DNA of 18,253 nt from contig CALLAG010000408.1 of assembly GCA_938002705.1 (NCBI GenBank), positions 1 to 18,253 on the forward strand, given 5' to 3'. The stretch comes from an uncultured Saprospiraceae bacterium (GTDB lineage Bacteria; Bacteroidota; Bacteroidia; Chitinophagales; Saprospiraceae). The notes beneath the pieces were generated by a model. That model did not search any database. It saw only the letters and a list, made by a program, of their open reading frames with translations, and had not been told where the DNA came from. The translations under genes were made by a program, and so were the position numbers. Of the stretch, positions 1-7,340 are shown piece by piece (position 1 is the stretch's first letter; each line of letters starts with the position of its first letter).

Positions 1-21
1 ATAGCTAAGGCTATGTCTACT

Positions 22-41
22 CCTGCCTGCCAGTAGGTAGG
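22..41. repeat. GC-rich imperfect palindrome
   Basis: A 20-base imperfect palindrome: the left half CCTGCCTGC can pair with the right half GTAGGTAGG through Watson-Crick pairs and two G-T wobbles. It stands out in an AT-rich region. It resembles the CCTGCCTG/CAGGCAGG-type palindromes I recall scattered in intergenic DNA of Bacteroidota; that link is from memory. I see only one copy in the window. Confidence 0.4.
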
Positions 42-265
42 TTTTCTGTCTTAATCTGAAAAAATTATATGAGCGATCTTATCCGCCATTCTGTAAGTCA
101 AATTGTATAACTGGATTGTTACTCCTACCAATCCAGGTTAAAGTATTGATAGACAAAAGAGGTATCATACGGGCAGTGCATAGCGGTGGCACAATAGCAC
201 CTGAAGCCCCACAGATTCTAAGAGTCGAATATAGCCCACTAATAACTCGTAGGTTAAGTAAATAG
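41..265 (+). pseudogene. Possible decayed C-terminal end of a redoxin (TlpA/AhpC-TSA-like) gene
   Basis: This frame is open from just after a stop at 38-40 to a TAG at 263-265 but contains no ATG. Its middle reads LPIQVKVLIDKRGIIRAVHS, which resembles the strand-turn-strand near the C-terminus of thioredoxin-fold redoxins (PTxxLIDxxGxIR). The N-terminal part of the fold, with the CxxC motif, is not present in any frame of the visible sequence. It could be a remnant disrupted by a frameshift or the end of a gene broken near the window edge. The opposite strand also has a 66-codon open frame, which I read as its shadow. The match is short, so chance resemblance is possible. Confidence 0.25.
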
Positions 266-320
266 TATAATGTATCCATTATATTTTAAATGCTTTAATG
301 TGTGAGTAGGGGCTAATTCT

Positions 321-328
321 TATCTTTA
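321..328 (+). promoter_or_regulatory. Bacteroidota -7 promoter element for the guaA operon
   Basis: TATCTTTA fits the Bacteroidota -7 consensus TAnnTTTG at all but the last base. It ends 6 bases before the guaA ATG, so the transcript would begin at or a few bases before the start codon. The same element and the same 6-base spacing occur before lepA. No clear -33 TTTG box is visible. Confidence 0.55.
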
Positions 329-334
329 CCACCG

Positions 335-1873
335 ATGGAAAAAATAATTATACTCGATTTTGGGTCTCAATACACACAGCTTATAGCAAGGAGACTAAGA
401 GAAATAGGTGTCTACTCAGAGATTCTCCCCTATACAACAGAAATAGACTACAATAATGACCTAATCAAAGCAGTCATTCTATCTGGTAGTCCTTGCTCTG
501 TTAATGATGAGGACCCTTTATATGTAGATATAGCTCATATTCTTGCTTCTAAGCCAGTTCTTGGTGTATGTTTTGGTGCTCAGTTGGCAGCTAAGCAGTT
601 CGGTGGGAAGGTGGAGAAATCAGACAAAAGGGAATATGGAAAGGCCACGATGAATATCAAAGCATCAGATGACCTGGTCCTTAATATTCCTGATAACTCA
701 CAAGTATGGATGTCTCACGCTGATACGATATTAGAGTTGCCAGAGAATTTCGAGATTGTAGCTTCTACAGAGTCTATCCCTATTGCACTATACAAGTCTA
801 ATAAGGGAGCTTTTGCTCATGACTTCTATGGTATGCAGTTCCATCCAGAAGTTACACACTCACTTATCGGCAAAGATATCTTAGTTAATTTCTTGACGAA
901 AGTCGCTTCTTGTAGTAAGACTTGGTCGCCGGATTCTTTTATAGATTCTTCGATAAGTCAGTTGAAGGATACGCTTAGTGATGATAAAGTGATATTAGGA
1001 CTGAGTGGTGGTGTAGATTCTACAGTAGCAGCAATGCTACTGCATAGAGCTGTAGGAGATAATCTGACAGGTATATTTGTCAATAATGGTCTACTACGTA
1101 AGAACGAATTCTCTGAAGTATTAGCATCATACGAGGTATTAGGTCTTAATGTCATAGGTGTAGATGCGACAAATGATTTCTTGGATGAGTTAGAATCCGT
1201 AAGTGATCCAGAGACTAAGCGTAAGATTATAGGAAGAGTATTCATAGAAGTATTTGATAGAGAAGCTAAAAAAATAGAAGGGGTTAAGTGGTTAGCTCAA
1301 GGAACGATATATCCTGATGTCATAGAGTCAGTATCTGTTAATGGACCTTCGGCGACGATCAAGTCGCATCATAATGTAGGAGGTCTTCCTGAGAAACTAA
1401 ATCTTAAGATAGTAGAACCGCTGAGAGCATTATTTAAAGACGAAGTGAGGAACGTAGGCCGATCTTTAGGTTTGTCAGAAAGCTTTATAGGAAGGCACCC
1501 GTTCCCAGGTCCTGGTATGTCTATCAGGATCTTAGGAGAGATAACAAGAGAAAAGTTAGCTCTTAATCAGGAAGCGGATCACATTTATATACAAAACCTA
1601 AAAGATTCTGGCTGGTATGATAAAGTCTGGCAAGCGGGCACAATTTTATTACCAGTGAAATCCGTTGGTGTAATGGGTGATGAGAGAACATACGAGTTTA
1701 CAGTAGCACTCAGAGCTGTCAACTCTTCAGATGGGATGACAGCAGAATGGACGCCACTTCCTTATGAGCTGTTAGGTAAAATTTCGAATGATATAATTAA
1801 CCAAGTCAAGGGTATCAATAGAGTGGTCTATGATATAAGCACTAAGCCACCTGCGACTATAGAATGGGAATAG
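335..1873 (+). CDS. guaA: GMP synthase (glutamine-hydrolysing)
   Basis: Catalyses the last step of GMP synthesis: XMP is adenylylated with ATP and then aminated with ammonia released from glutamine, in the cytosol. The 512-residue length is normal. The N-terminal class I glutamine amidotransferase domain (about 1-190) has its nucleophile Cys79 in GVCFGAQ, with His170 and Glu172 completing the triad in QFHPE. The ATP-pyrophosphatase domain follows with the P-loop SGGVDST (224-230). The dimerisation domain ends in the diagnostic KPPATIEWE. The ATG is preceded by a -7 element 6 bases upstream, which supports this start. It is the first gene of a tight cluster, with the lipoprotein gene following almost immediately. 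Nothing is truncated or missing. Confidence 0.98.
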   Translation: MEKIIILDFGSQYTQLIARRLREIGVYSEILPYTTEIDYNNDLIKAVILSGSPCSVNDEDPLYVDIAHILASKPVLGVCFGAQLAAKQFGGKVEKSDKREYGKATMNIKASDDLVLNIPDNSQVWMSHADTILELPENFEIVASTESIPIALYKSNKGAFAHDFYGMQFHPEVTHSLIGKDILVNFLTKVASCSKTWSPDSFIDSSISQLKDTLSDDKVILGLSGGVDSTVAAMLLHRAVGDNLTGIFVNNGLLRKNEFSEVLASYEVLGLNVIGVDATNDFLDELESVSDPETKRKIIGRVFIEVFDREAKKIEGVKWLAQGTIYPDVIESVSVNGPSATIKSHHNVGGLPEKLNLKIVEPLRALFKDEVRNVGRSLGLSESFIGRHPFPGPGMSIRILGEITREKLALNQEADHIYIQNLKDSGWYDKVWQAGTILLPVKSVGVMGDERTYEFTVALRAVNSSDGMTAEWTPLPYELLGKISNDIINQVKGINRVVYDISTKPPATIEWE

Positions 1874-1875
1874 AT

Positions 1876-3204
1876 ATGAGAATTATAATTCTAATATTAT
1901 CGGTCTTAATGTTAATAGGTTGTGGTGGTACTAAAAAAACAACTCGATCTAAAAGTACGACAGCTAAGCCCACAACTAAAAAGCCTAGGACAACCAGAAA
2001 AGGTACAGGCAAAGTAGATACCGTACACTGGACAGAAGTAGATAAGTCAAAAGATTATTATGATGCTATAGAAGACTTAGATCTCGAGAAGAGGTCAAGC
2101 TATGATATCAGCTTATTCTTACCACTTTCTTTGGGTACAGAAAATAGTGGATCATCTACGCTGCCTAAGTCTAAGGTAGGTATGATGACGCAGTATTATG
2201 CTGGTGTTATGATGGCTGCTAATATTTTGGGAGAGGAAGGTATTGCACTTAATATGAATGTCTTCGATGCAGAGTCAGGTTCTTTTGAGAATAAGTTGCA
2301 GAAGTGTCGACAATCAGATGTTATCATAGGACCCCAAGATAAAGGACAACTTGCTGTTGCTGCTAACTTTGGTAAGAACAACGAGATTCCTGTGATATCA
2401 CCATGGGTGACCAGCTCTAAAATAGGCAAACAAAATCCTTACTACATACAGTTATTGCCAGGTCAGATAACACACTATGATAAGATAGTCACGGATGCAC
2501 TTACTAACTATAAAGCGGATCAGATATACCTTCTTGGTAGAAAACAGTCGCTTGATATAAAGTATATGAGATACATGCAGAAAGTCGGTGCAGCTATTAA
2601 TAATGATGGTAATAAGAAGCCATTTAAAGAGTACTATATAGACGAAGATTCTCTAAGGATAGGAGAGACGGCTTTTGATTCTATATTCTATGAGCAGAAA
2701 ACAACAGTCTTTATCTTACCGCATTTCTCATTTGAGAAAGATAATGAATTCGTCTATAATACGGTGAGGAAACTAAGCGCCGAGAAAGGATTTGAAAATG
2801 TGATCCTGTACGGTATGCCTATACTCATGGATTCTGAAAGAATAGGATTTGAATACTACCGTAATCTTAATATGCGTATATGTAAATCTTCTTATGTGGA
2901 TAGGCGCTCTCCTGAGGTACAATATTTTAGAAAACAGTACTTTGAAAAGTATAAAGATCTTCCTAGTGAGAATGCATACGAGGGATTCGATATGATGATG
3001 CTTGTAGGGAGACATCTTTATAACTATGGTAAGAAATTTCAATACTATATGGAAGATTATGATGTTAATCTATTACAGACACGTTATGATATCCAGAAAG
3101 TATTCGATAAGAAAGATGGTGATCAATTCAGTAATATCCAATATTTCCAGAATAAGCATTTGTATATATTGACTTTTGAGGATGATCATTTTATAGCACG
3201 ATAG
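1876..3204 (+). CDS. Lipoprotein with periplasmic-binding (ABC transporter substrate-binding-like) fold
   Basis: Predicted envelope lipoprotein of 442 residues. I chose the ATG at 1876, two bases after the guaA stop, because it gives a clean signal peptide with lipobox LIGC and Cys16. An ATG at 1864 would add four residues and overlap guaA. A Lys/Thr-rich linker (about 17-50) leads to a domain that starts near residue 76 (YDISLFLPLSLG) and has type I periplasmic-binding features: a tracked agent (YYAGVMMAANIL), a site reading VIIGPQDKGQ, and IPVISPWVTSS. This resembles the LivJ-like and LppC-type groups. Ligand and partners cannot be read from the sequence, and no permease or ATPase gene is nearby, so it may not serve a transporter. 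It lies one base upstream of trmH, in the same operon. Confidence 0.75.
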   Translation: MRIIILILSVLMLIGCGGTKKTTRSKSTTAKPTTKKPRTTRKGTGKVDTVHWTEVDKSKDYYDAIEDLDLEKRSSYDISLFLPLSLGTENSGSSTLPKSKVGMMTQYYAGVMMAANILGEEGIALNMNVFDAESGSFENKLQKCRQSDVIIGPQDKGQLAVAANFGKNNEIPVISPWVTSSKIGKQNPYYIQLLPGQITHYDKIVTDALTNYKADQIYLLGRKQSLDIKYMRYMQKVGAAINNDGNKKPFKEYYIDEDSLRIGETAFDSIFYEQKTTVFILPHFSFEKDNEFVYNTVRKLSAEKGFENVILYGMPILMDSERIGFEYYRNLNMRICKSSYVDRRSPEVQYFRKQYFEKYKDLPSENAYEGFDMMMLVGRHLYNYGKKFQYYMEDYDVNLLQTRYDIQKVFDKKDGDQFSNIQYFQNKHLYILTFEDDHFIAR

Positions 3205-3205
3205 G

Positions 3206-3820
3206 ATGATTACAGATAGACGATTGGCAAAATTAGAGAGGGTTGCTGCCTATCGACAGAATATGACTGTCATTCTGGAAAATGTCCATGATCACCATAA
3301 TATCGGTGCTGTCATGAGGTCATGTGATGCCATCGCTATACAGGAGGTATATGTCCTCACTACAGATCCTCGTATACAAAAAGCCAATTCAGAAATGCTG
3401 AAACCGACTTCTACAGGAGTAAGAAAATGGTTGAATGTACATTACTTTGAAGATACAGCATTATGCTTTGAGCATGTCAAAAATAATTATGATACTGTAT
3501 TAGCAACACATATAGATTCTGAATCTAATTCGCTCTATGATATTGACTTGACTGGTAAGATAGCTTTCTTATTCGGTAACGAACATGAAGGCATCACGTC
3601 AGAAGCATTGGCATATGCCGATGGTAATTTTCTGATTCCGCAATATGGTATGGTACAGAGCCTTAATATATCAGTGGCTTGCGCTATCACAATATTCGAA
3701 GCAGGGAGGCAGAGATCTGTAGCAGGTCAGTATAATGATGATCCTTCTATAATGCCACAGAAAAATGCTGATACACTAAAGCACTTTATATACAAGCACA
3801 AAGAAAGTTATAAGAAATGA
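3206..3820 (+). CDS. trmH: tRNA (guanosine(18)-2'-O)-methyltransferase, SpoU/TrmH family
   Basis: SPOUT-fold methyltransferase that uses S-adenosylmethionine to methylate the 2'-OH of G18 in the tRNA D-loop. All three family motifs are visible. Motif 1 is LENVHDHHNIGAVMRSCDA (24-42), with the probable catalytic Arg38. Motif 2 is LFGNEHEGI (122-130). Motif 3 is IPQYGMVQSLNISVACA (144-160), which forms the cofactor-binding knot. The short N-terminus, TVILENVH start and MVQSLN motif resemble TrmH proper more than RlmB or TrmL, so G18 specificity is likely but inferred. At 204 residues it is near the usual bacterial length. The start lies one base after the lipoprotein stop, and its end overlaps the next start codon as ATGA, a sign of translational coupling. 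Confidence 0.9.
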   Translation: MITDRRLAKLERVAAYRQNMTVILENVHDHHNIGAVMRSCDAIAIQEVYVLTTDPRIQKANSEMLKPTSTGVRKWLNVHYFEDTALCFEHVKNNYDTVLATHIDSESNSLYDIDLTGKIAFLFGNEHEGITSEALAYADGNFLIPQYGMVQSLNISVACAITIFEAGRQRSVAGQYNDDPSIMPQKNADTLKHFIYKHKESYKK

Positions 3821-4173
3821 ACATCGAAACTTTCCGAGAATATTGCATTAGTAAGAAAGGTGTAGAAGAGACATTTCCCTTTGATGAAGTGACTTTAGTA
3901 TTTAAGGTAATGAATAAAATGTTTGCTCTACTCCCATTACATAGCGAGAACCCAAGAGCCAATCTAAAAGCAGATCCGGAATGGTCCATTGAGTTGAGGG
4001 AATCCTATCCTCAGATCTACGGAGCTTTCCATATGAACAAGAAACATTGGAATTCTGTAGAGATAGAAAATGATCTCGATGATGCATTGGTTGTTAAGAT
4101 GATAGACCATTCTTATGATCTCGTCGTATCAAAATTGACCAAGAAATTAAAAGAAGAATTAACGCTTCTCTAA
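3817..4173 (+). CDS. MmcQ/YjbR family protein
   Basis: Small cytosolic protein of 118 residues from the MmcQ/YjbR family, a CyaY-like fold sometimes described as DNA-binding with no settled function. Family marks are GVEETFPFDEVTLVFKV (15-31), KMFAL (34-38), NLKADPE (49-55), YGAFHMNKKHWNSVEI (68-83) and MIDHSYDLVV (95-104). The ATG overlaps the trmH stop by four bases, so it is probably co-translated with trmH. The last ten codons and stop are part of an imperfect direct duplication that continues into the downstream gap, so the present C-terminus (KKLKEELTLL) has a diverged copy right after it. An antisense open frame here is a shadow. Confidence 0.9.
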   Translation: MNIETFREYCISKKGVEETFPFDEVTLVFKVMNKMFALLPLHSENPRANLKADPEWSIELRESYPQIYGAFHMNKKHWNSVEIENDLDDALVVKMIDHSYDLVVSKLTKKLKEELTLL

Positions 4174-4204
4174 GAAATTAAGGGAAGAATTAGCTCTTCC
4201 ATAA
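4141..4204 (+). repeat. Imperfect tandem duplication of the 3' end of the MmcQ/YjbR gene
   Basis: Two 33-base units, 4141-4173 and 4172-4204, match at 27 of 33 positions with no gap. Read as codons, the first gives KKLKEELTLL-stop and the second KKLREELALP-stop, so a coding end plus its stop codon was copied. The second copy is out of frame with the gene. Each copy can also form a short hairpin: AGAAG/CTTCT in the first and GGAAGA/TCTTCC (4183-4188 with 4195-4200) in the second. The outer pair changes together, from A-T to G-C. Confidence 0.75.
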
Positions 4205-4213
4205 AAGATAAAT

Positions 4214-5383
4214 ATGTTATTAAAAATCAGAATTCAGTGCCTATTCGTTTTTATATCTCTTATAAGCACTACTTACCTCGTAGGTCAGCAGAATTATATA
4301 AGTGGTGTAGAGATATCGGTAGATCAAGATTACTTTGCAGACTTCTTACGAGATGATCAGAACAATGAGAATAGGAATTATGCGACATCTCTGAGATTAG
4401 GAATATATGGAGAGATCGCTGATAATACTTATTTGGGTCTTCCGTGGGTAAGGCAGTTTGTGGATGGTTTTCTTATAGACCGTATATTAGAGAATAGAGG
4501 CTTCAGAGAAGAGAGAGAATCTCATAGTTTTTCTTTTGAGATTAATGGATTCAGCCCGTCACTGATTTCTGATGAGGTGCCAGGATTTGATGCAGCTATA
4601 GCAGGTGGTTATAGTTTGGAAGGTGATCGACCATTTTCTTCTTTTACAGGATTCAGAAGTTCGAGAAGGTTAGAGGGTAATAAATTGTTTGTCCATTCAG
4701 CACGACAATTAGATCTGGCAGTGACGACTTCTTTTACTGCTGGTTTTGCCAGCTTTGGACTGATACAAGGTGTTGAGAATCTTTTTGGTCGTAATAGACC
4801 TGATGGTAATCTATGGGATAGAAATGATGATGCTCCGTATCCTACGGGACAGTTAGTGTTGTCACCTATACCGATGTTAATGTATTCAGTTTCTGTAGAA
4901 GCTGTAGTTCTGCGTCCTATCAAGCAAGTTATTCTTCAAGTCAGACCCGAAATAAATATTGGTTATTATACGAATGTAGGAATAGGTTTTGATTTCGGAA
5001 AAGTTATGAATGTAGAGAGACATATAGATAACCTTTCTTATACAGATAATAATAATCCTGGATTAGTTGTGGTTAATAATGAGAGCTTTGGTATCTCTAT
5101 TGCTGCTGGTGGTACAGCCCGATTCGTACTCTATAATGAGCATATTAATGGTCTCTATAAGTTTAGCAAAGGTGATAATTACAGATCATTCGGAGAGACT
5201 AAGAAGATAGTCTTAGAAGGTTATGTAGGTGTAAAAGTGCAATTCGCTAAGAAAGTGGAAGTTAACTTCTCCATCAATCAGCGTACCTCAGAAATTACTA
5301 ATAGTTTGAGGTCGAGACCAATGTGGGGAACTATAGGGATGAAGTATCTCATGGGTGAAGAAGGTGAAGGATGCTATGATTAG
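4214..5383 (+). CDS. LpxR-like (DUF2219) outer-membrane beta-barrel protein
   Basis: Predicted outer-membrane barrel of 389 residues with a signal peptide (about 1-25, ending YLVGQ). It resembles the lipid A 3'-O-deacylase LpxR, which removes an acyloxyacyl group from lipid A. Matching regions are ISVDQDYFADF (34-44) near the start, NRNYATSLRLG (53-63) where the family has YYTNGxRL, GDRPFSSFTGF (137-147) where it has DRPYAGWLY, and the loop GVENLFGRNRPDGNLWDRN (186-204) where it has a VHxLIGxxxPxGWDxQ pattern. Later segments alternate like beta strands. By eye, several positions that are catalytic in Salmonella LpxR (Asn9, Thr34, His122) hold other residues here, so activity is doubtful. It starts 40 bases after the MmcQ-like gene and is probably the last gene of the guaA operon. 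Confidence 0.65.
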   Translation: MLLKIRIQCLFVFISLISTTYLVGQQNYISGVEISVDQDYFADFLRDDQNNENRNYATSLRLGIYGEIADNTYLGLPWVRQFVDGFLIDRILENRGFREERESHSFSFEINGFSPSLISDEVPGFDAAIAGGYSLEGDRPFSSFTGFRSSRRLEGNKLFVHSARQLDLAVTTSFTAGFASFGLIQGVENLFGRNRPDGNLWDRNDDAPYPTGQLVLSPIPMLMYSVSVEAVVLRPIKQVILQVRPEINIGYYTNVGIGFDFGKVMNVERHIDNLSYTDNNNPGLVVVNNESFGISIAAGGTARFVLYNEHINGLYKFSKGDNYRSFGETKKIVLEGYVGVKVQFAKKVEVNFSINQRTSEITNSLRSRPMWGTIGMKYLMGEEGEGCYD

Positions 5384-5430
5384 TTCTTAGTCCTTGTAGG
5401 CCTTTTATAAATTGTTGTTATGATTTTTGG

Positions 5431-5458
5431 ATAGTATAATATTGTAAGATTATACTAT
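5431..5458. terminator. Hairpin between convergent genes, probable bidirectional terminator
   Basis: A perfect 10-bp stem (ATAGTATAAT, 5431-5440, with ATTATACTAT, 5449-5458) closes an 8-base loop. It lies where the LpxR-like gene and the threonine aldolase gene meet tail to tail and covers the aldolase stop codon. On the plus strand it is followed by the moderately T-rich TATTTCATT. The stem is AT-rich and lacks a long T tract, so termination strength is uncertain. Confidence 0.5.
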
Positions 5459-6469
5459 TATTTCATTAAGCCTTCTCTCAAGCTCCACCAACATCTCATC
5501 ATCAAAGTCAAGATGTGTCACAAATCTGACCTGCCTCTCACCAAATGCTGAAGCTTTAATTTGCTTCTGCGATAGTATTTCTACAAAGTCATTAGCCAAA
5601 ATTTCCTTTAGTGTAAATATGACGATATTCGTCATCACAGGACTCACAGATTCTACATAAGGTAATGCACTTAGTATATGACCAATCCGTTTAGCACGAT
5701 CGTTATCCTCTTTTAATCTATCTATGTGATTATCTAGTGCATACATACAGCCTGCTGCTATAATGCCTGCTTGTCGCATACCGCCACCCATTACTTTTCT
5801 ATAGCGGCGAGCTTGGGTAATGAGTTCTTGCGTGCCTATAAGTAATGATCCTACTGGAGCTCCCAATCCTTTAGATAGACATATGGATATACTATCGAAT
5901 AGATCTCCGATCGCCTCAGTCTTATCGCCAGTTTCTACTAATACATTAAATAGTCTTGCGCCGTCAAGATGGAGAATAAGTCCATGCTTTCTACAGCAGT
6001 CACTTATGGCCTTTAGTTCATCATAAGTATAATAATTACCGCCACCTTTATTTGTACTGTTTTCTAATACTACTAATCTACTTATGGGTAACCAATCATA
6101 TACTGGCTTGATAGCTTTTTCTATAAGTTGTGGTGTTAGTTTTCCATACTGCCCATGTACAAGATTAACGCCTATACCAGAATTAAATGCATAACCTGCT
6201 GTCTCATATTGGTACACATGAGATGTATACTCGCATATCATCTCATCTAGCGGATTAGTGTGTACTTTGATAGCTATCTGATTAGTCATAGTGCCAGAAG
6301 GGCAGTAGAGTGCCGCCTCCATATTAAACATGTCTGCAAGTCGCTTCTGCAGTGCATTGACAGTAGGATCTTCTCCGAATACATCATCACCTACAGGAGC
6401 CTTACTCATCGCTTCTCTCATCCCCTTAGTGGGCTTAGTTACAGTATCACTTAACAGATTAATATGCAT
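5450..6469 (-). CDS. ltaE: Low-specificity L-threonine aldolase
   Basis: PLP enzyme of fold type I that splits L-threonine or L-allo-threonine into glycine and acetaldehyde in the cytosol. At 339 residues it is full length. Visible marks are LLSDTVTKPT (5-14), GDDVFGEDPTVNALQ (27-41), the PSGTMTNQ loop (57-64), His84 in SHVYQYE which stacks on the cofactor, HLDGARLFN (167-175) with Asp169 and Arg172 for PLP binding, and the Schiff-base Lys200 in SICLSKGLGAPVGS. GGGMRQAG follows near 227. The stereochemical preference cannot be read from the sequence. It is divergent from the NrtR-type regulator across 41 bp, and its end lies in the shared hairpin with the LpxR-like gene. Confidence 0.93.
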   Translation of the reverse strand: MHINLLSDTVTKPTKGMREAMSKAPVGDDVFGEDPTVNALQKRLADMFNMEAALYCPSGTMTNQIAIKVHTNPLDEMICEYTSHVYQYETAGYAFNSGIGVNLVHGQYGKLTPQLIEKAIKPVYDWLPISRLVVLENSTNKGGGNYYTYDELKAISDCCRKHGLILHLDGARLFNVLVETGDKTEAIGDLFDSISICLSKGLGAPVGSLLIGTQELITQARRYRKVMGGGMRQAGIIAAGCMYALDNHIDRLKEDNDRAKRIGHILSALPYVESVSPVMTNIVIFTLKEILANDFVEILSQKQIKASAFGERQVRFVTHLDFDDEMLVELERRLNEIIV

Positions 6470-6510
6470 ATCTACAATTATTTATATTTTTATGAAACCA
6501 AGTACAACTT
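6470..6510. promoter_or_regulatory. Compact divergent promoter region between ltaE and the NrtR-type regulator gene
   Basis: All control sequence for two divergent genes must fit in 41 bp unless it lies inside the genes. For the plus strand, TATATTTT (6483-6490) is a near match to TAnnTTTG. For the minus strand, a weaker TTG followed by TAGAT lies just before the ltaE ATG. A small inverted repeat AAGT-ACA-ACTT (6500-6510) touches the regulator's start codon and could be an operator, but it is short. Confidence 0.35.
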
Positions 6511-7200
6511 ATGCCATTCGGAGACAATACATTTAAGACTGCATTCTCAGTTGATAATATCATCTTTGGTTTTGATAAAGACCACCTAAAGATATTACTT
6601 ATCAAGAGAAAGGAAGAGCCATTTGCAGGACAATGGGCATTACCAGGTGATATCGTACGTCCTGATGAGGATCTTAGGGATTCAGCATTTAGAGTATTAG
6701 ATCAACTTACTGGTGTTACTGATGTCCACTTAGAACAGGTTTTTACTTTCGGTAAAGTAGATAGACATCCTAAGGGTAGGGTAATTACGGTAGCTTATTA
6801 TTCATTAATCAATATTGCAGATGTAGATATCCGAGCAGCATCATTTGCAGAGAAAGTAGCTTGGAAGGAAGTCCGGTCTATAGAGTCCTTAGCTTTTGAT
6901 CACTTTAAGATTATGCATACCTGCCTCTCTAAGCTGCAACGGGATGTTAAGTATAAGCCTATCGGCTTCGAGTTGCTGCCTAAGTACTTCACACTCACGG
7001 AGTTACAGAAGCTATATGAGGCTGTACTTGAAGCAGATCTGGATAAACGAAATTTCAGAAAGAAGATATTAAAAATGAATATTCTACATACTACTCACGA
7101 ACTACAGAGTAATGTAGCCCATCGACCAGCCAAACTATTTGCCTTCGATAAAGAAAAGTATGAAGAGGCTAAAAAGAACGGTGTCAATTTTGAATTGTAA
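6511..7200 (+). CDS. NrtR-type Nudix-related transcriptional regulator
   Basis: Probable DNA-binding repressor or activator of 229 residues. Residues about 10-145 form a Nudix fold (LLIKRKEEPFAGQWALPGD). Residues about 147-215 form the winged-helix domain typical of this family, with FTLTELQKLYEAVLEADLDK (160-179), NFRKKIL (181-187) and the ending HRPAKLFAFD (204-213). The Nudix box is degenerate: where an active enzyme has REUxEExGU, this has RVLDQLTGV (61-69), losing the metal-binding glutamates. It probably senses a ligand without hydrolysing it. In Bacteroidota such proteins control sugar or NAD metabolism (the arabinose regulator of B. thetaiotaomicron is a known member); the ligand here is unknown. 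The divergent ltaE gene and its own promoter are the nearest candidate targets. Confidence 0.85.
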   Translation: MPFGDNTFKTAFSVDNIIFGFDKDHLKILLIKRKEEPFAGQWALPGDIVRPDEDLRDSAFRVLDQLTGVTDVHLEQVFTFGKVDRHPKGRVITVAYYSLINIADVDIRAASFAEKVAWKEVRSIESLAFDHFKIMHTCLSKLQRDVKYKPIGFELLPKYFTLTELQKLYEAVLEADLDKRNFRKKILKMNILHTTHELQSNVAHRPAKLFAFDKEKYEEAKKNGVNFEL

Positions 7201-7204
7201 TCAG

Positions 7205-7238
7205 CTGGTTACCAGTTGCTTATGGTGCAACTAATCAG
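7205..7238 (+). terminator. Bulged hairpin after the NrtR-type gene, probable terminator
   Basis: Starting four bases after the stop codon, CTGGTT (7205-7210) pairs with AATCAG (7233-7238) and AGTTGC (7214-7219) pairs with GCAACT (7227-7232). A 3-base ACC bulge and a 7-base loop complete it, giving 12 pairs including one G-T. A short T-rich stretch (GCTTTCTCAT) follows. The position suits a terminator; the T tract is weak. Confidence 0.5.
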
Positions 7239-7340
7239 TAGCTTTCTCATATAAGTCGATTAAGTCGCTTCTATCTATAATTAAAGTAATAAATCTCACC
7301 TTATGGGTGAAGGTGTGCTGTTATTATGGGTATTATAATT

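Noticed and set aside
79..279. A 66-codon minus-strand open frame before guaA
   Set aside because: No family resemblance; the better reading of the same DNA is the plus-strand redoxin-like stretch, itself uncertain.
1864..1866. ATG at 1864 as the start of the lipoprotein
   Set aside because: Possible, but the ATG at 1876 gives a more typical short lipoprotein signal and avoids a 10-base overlap with guaA.
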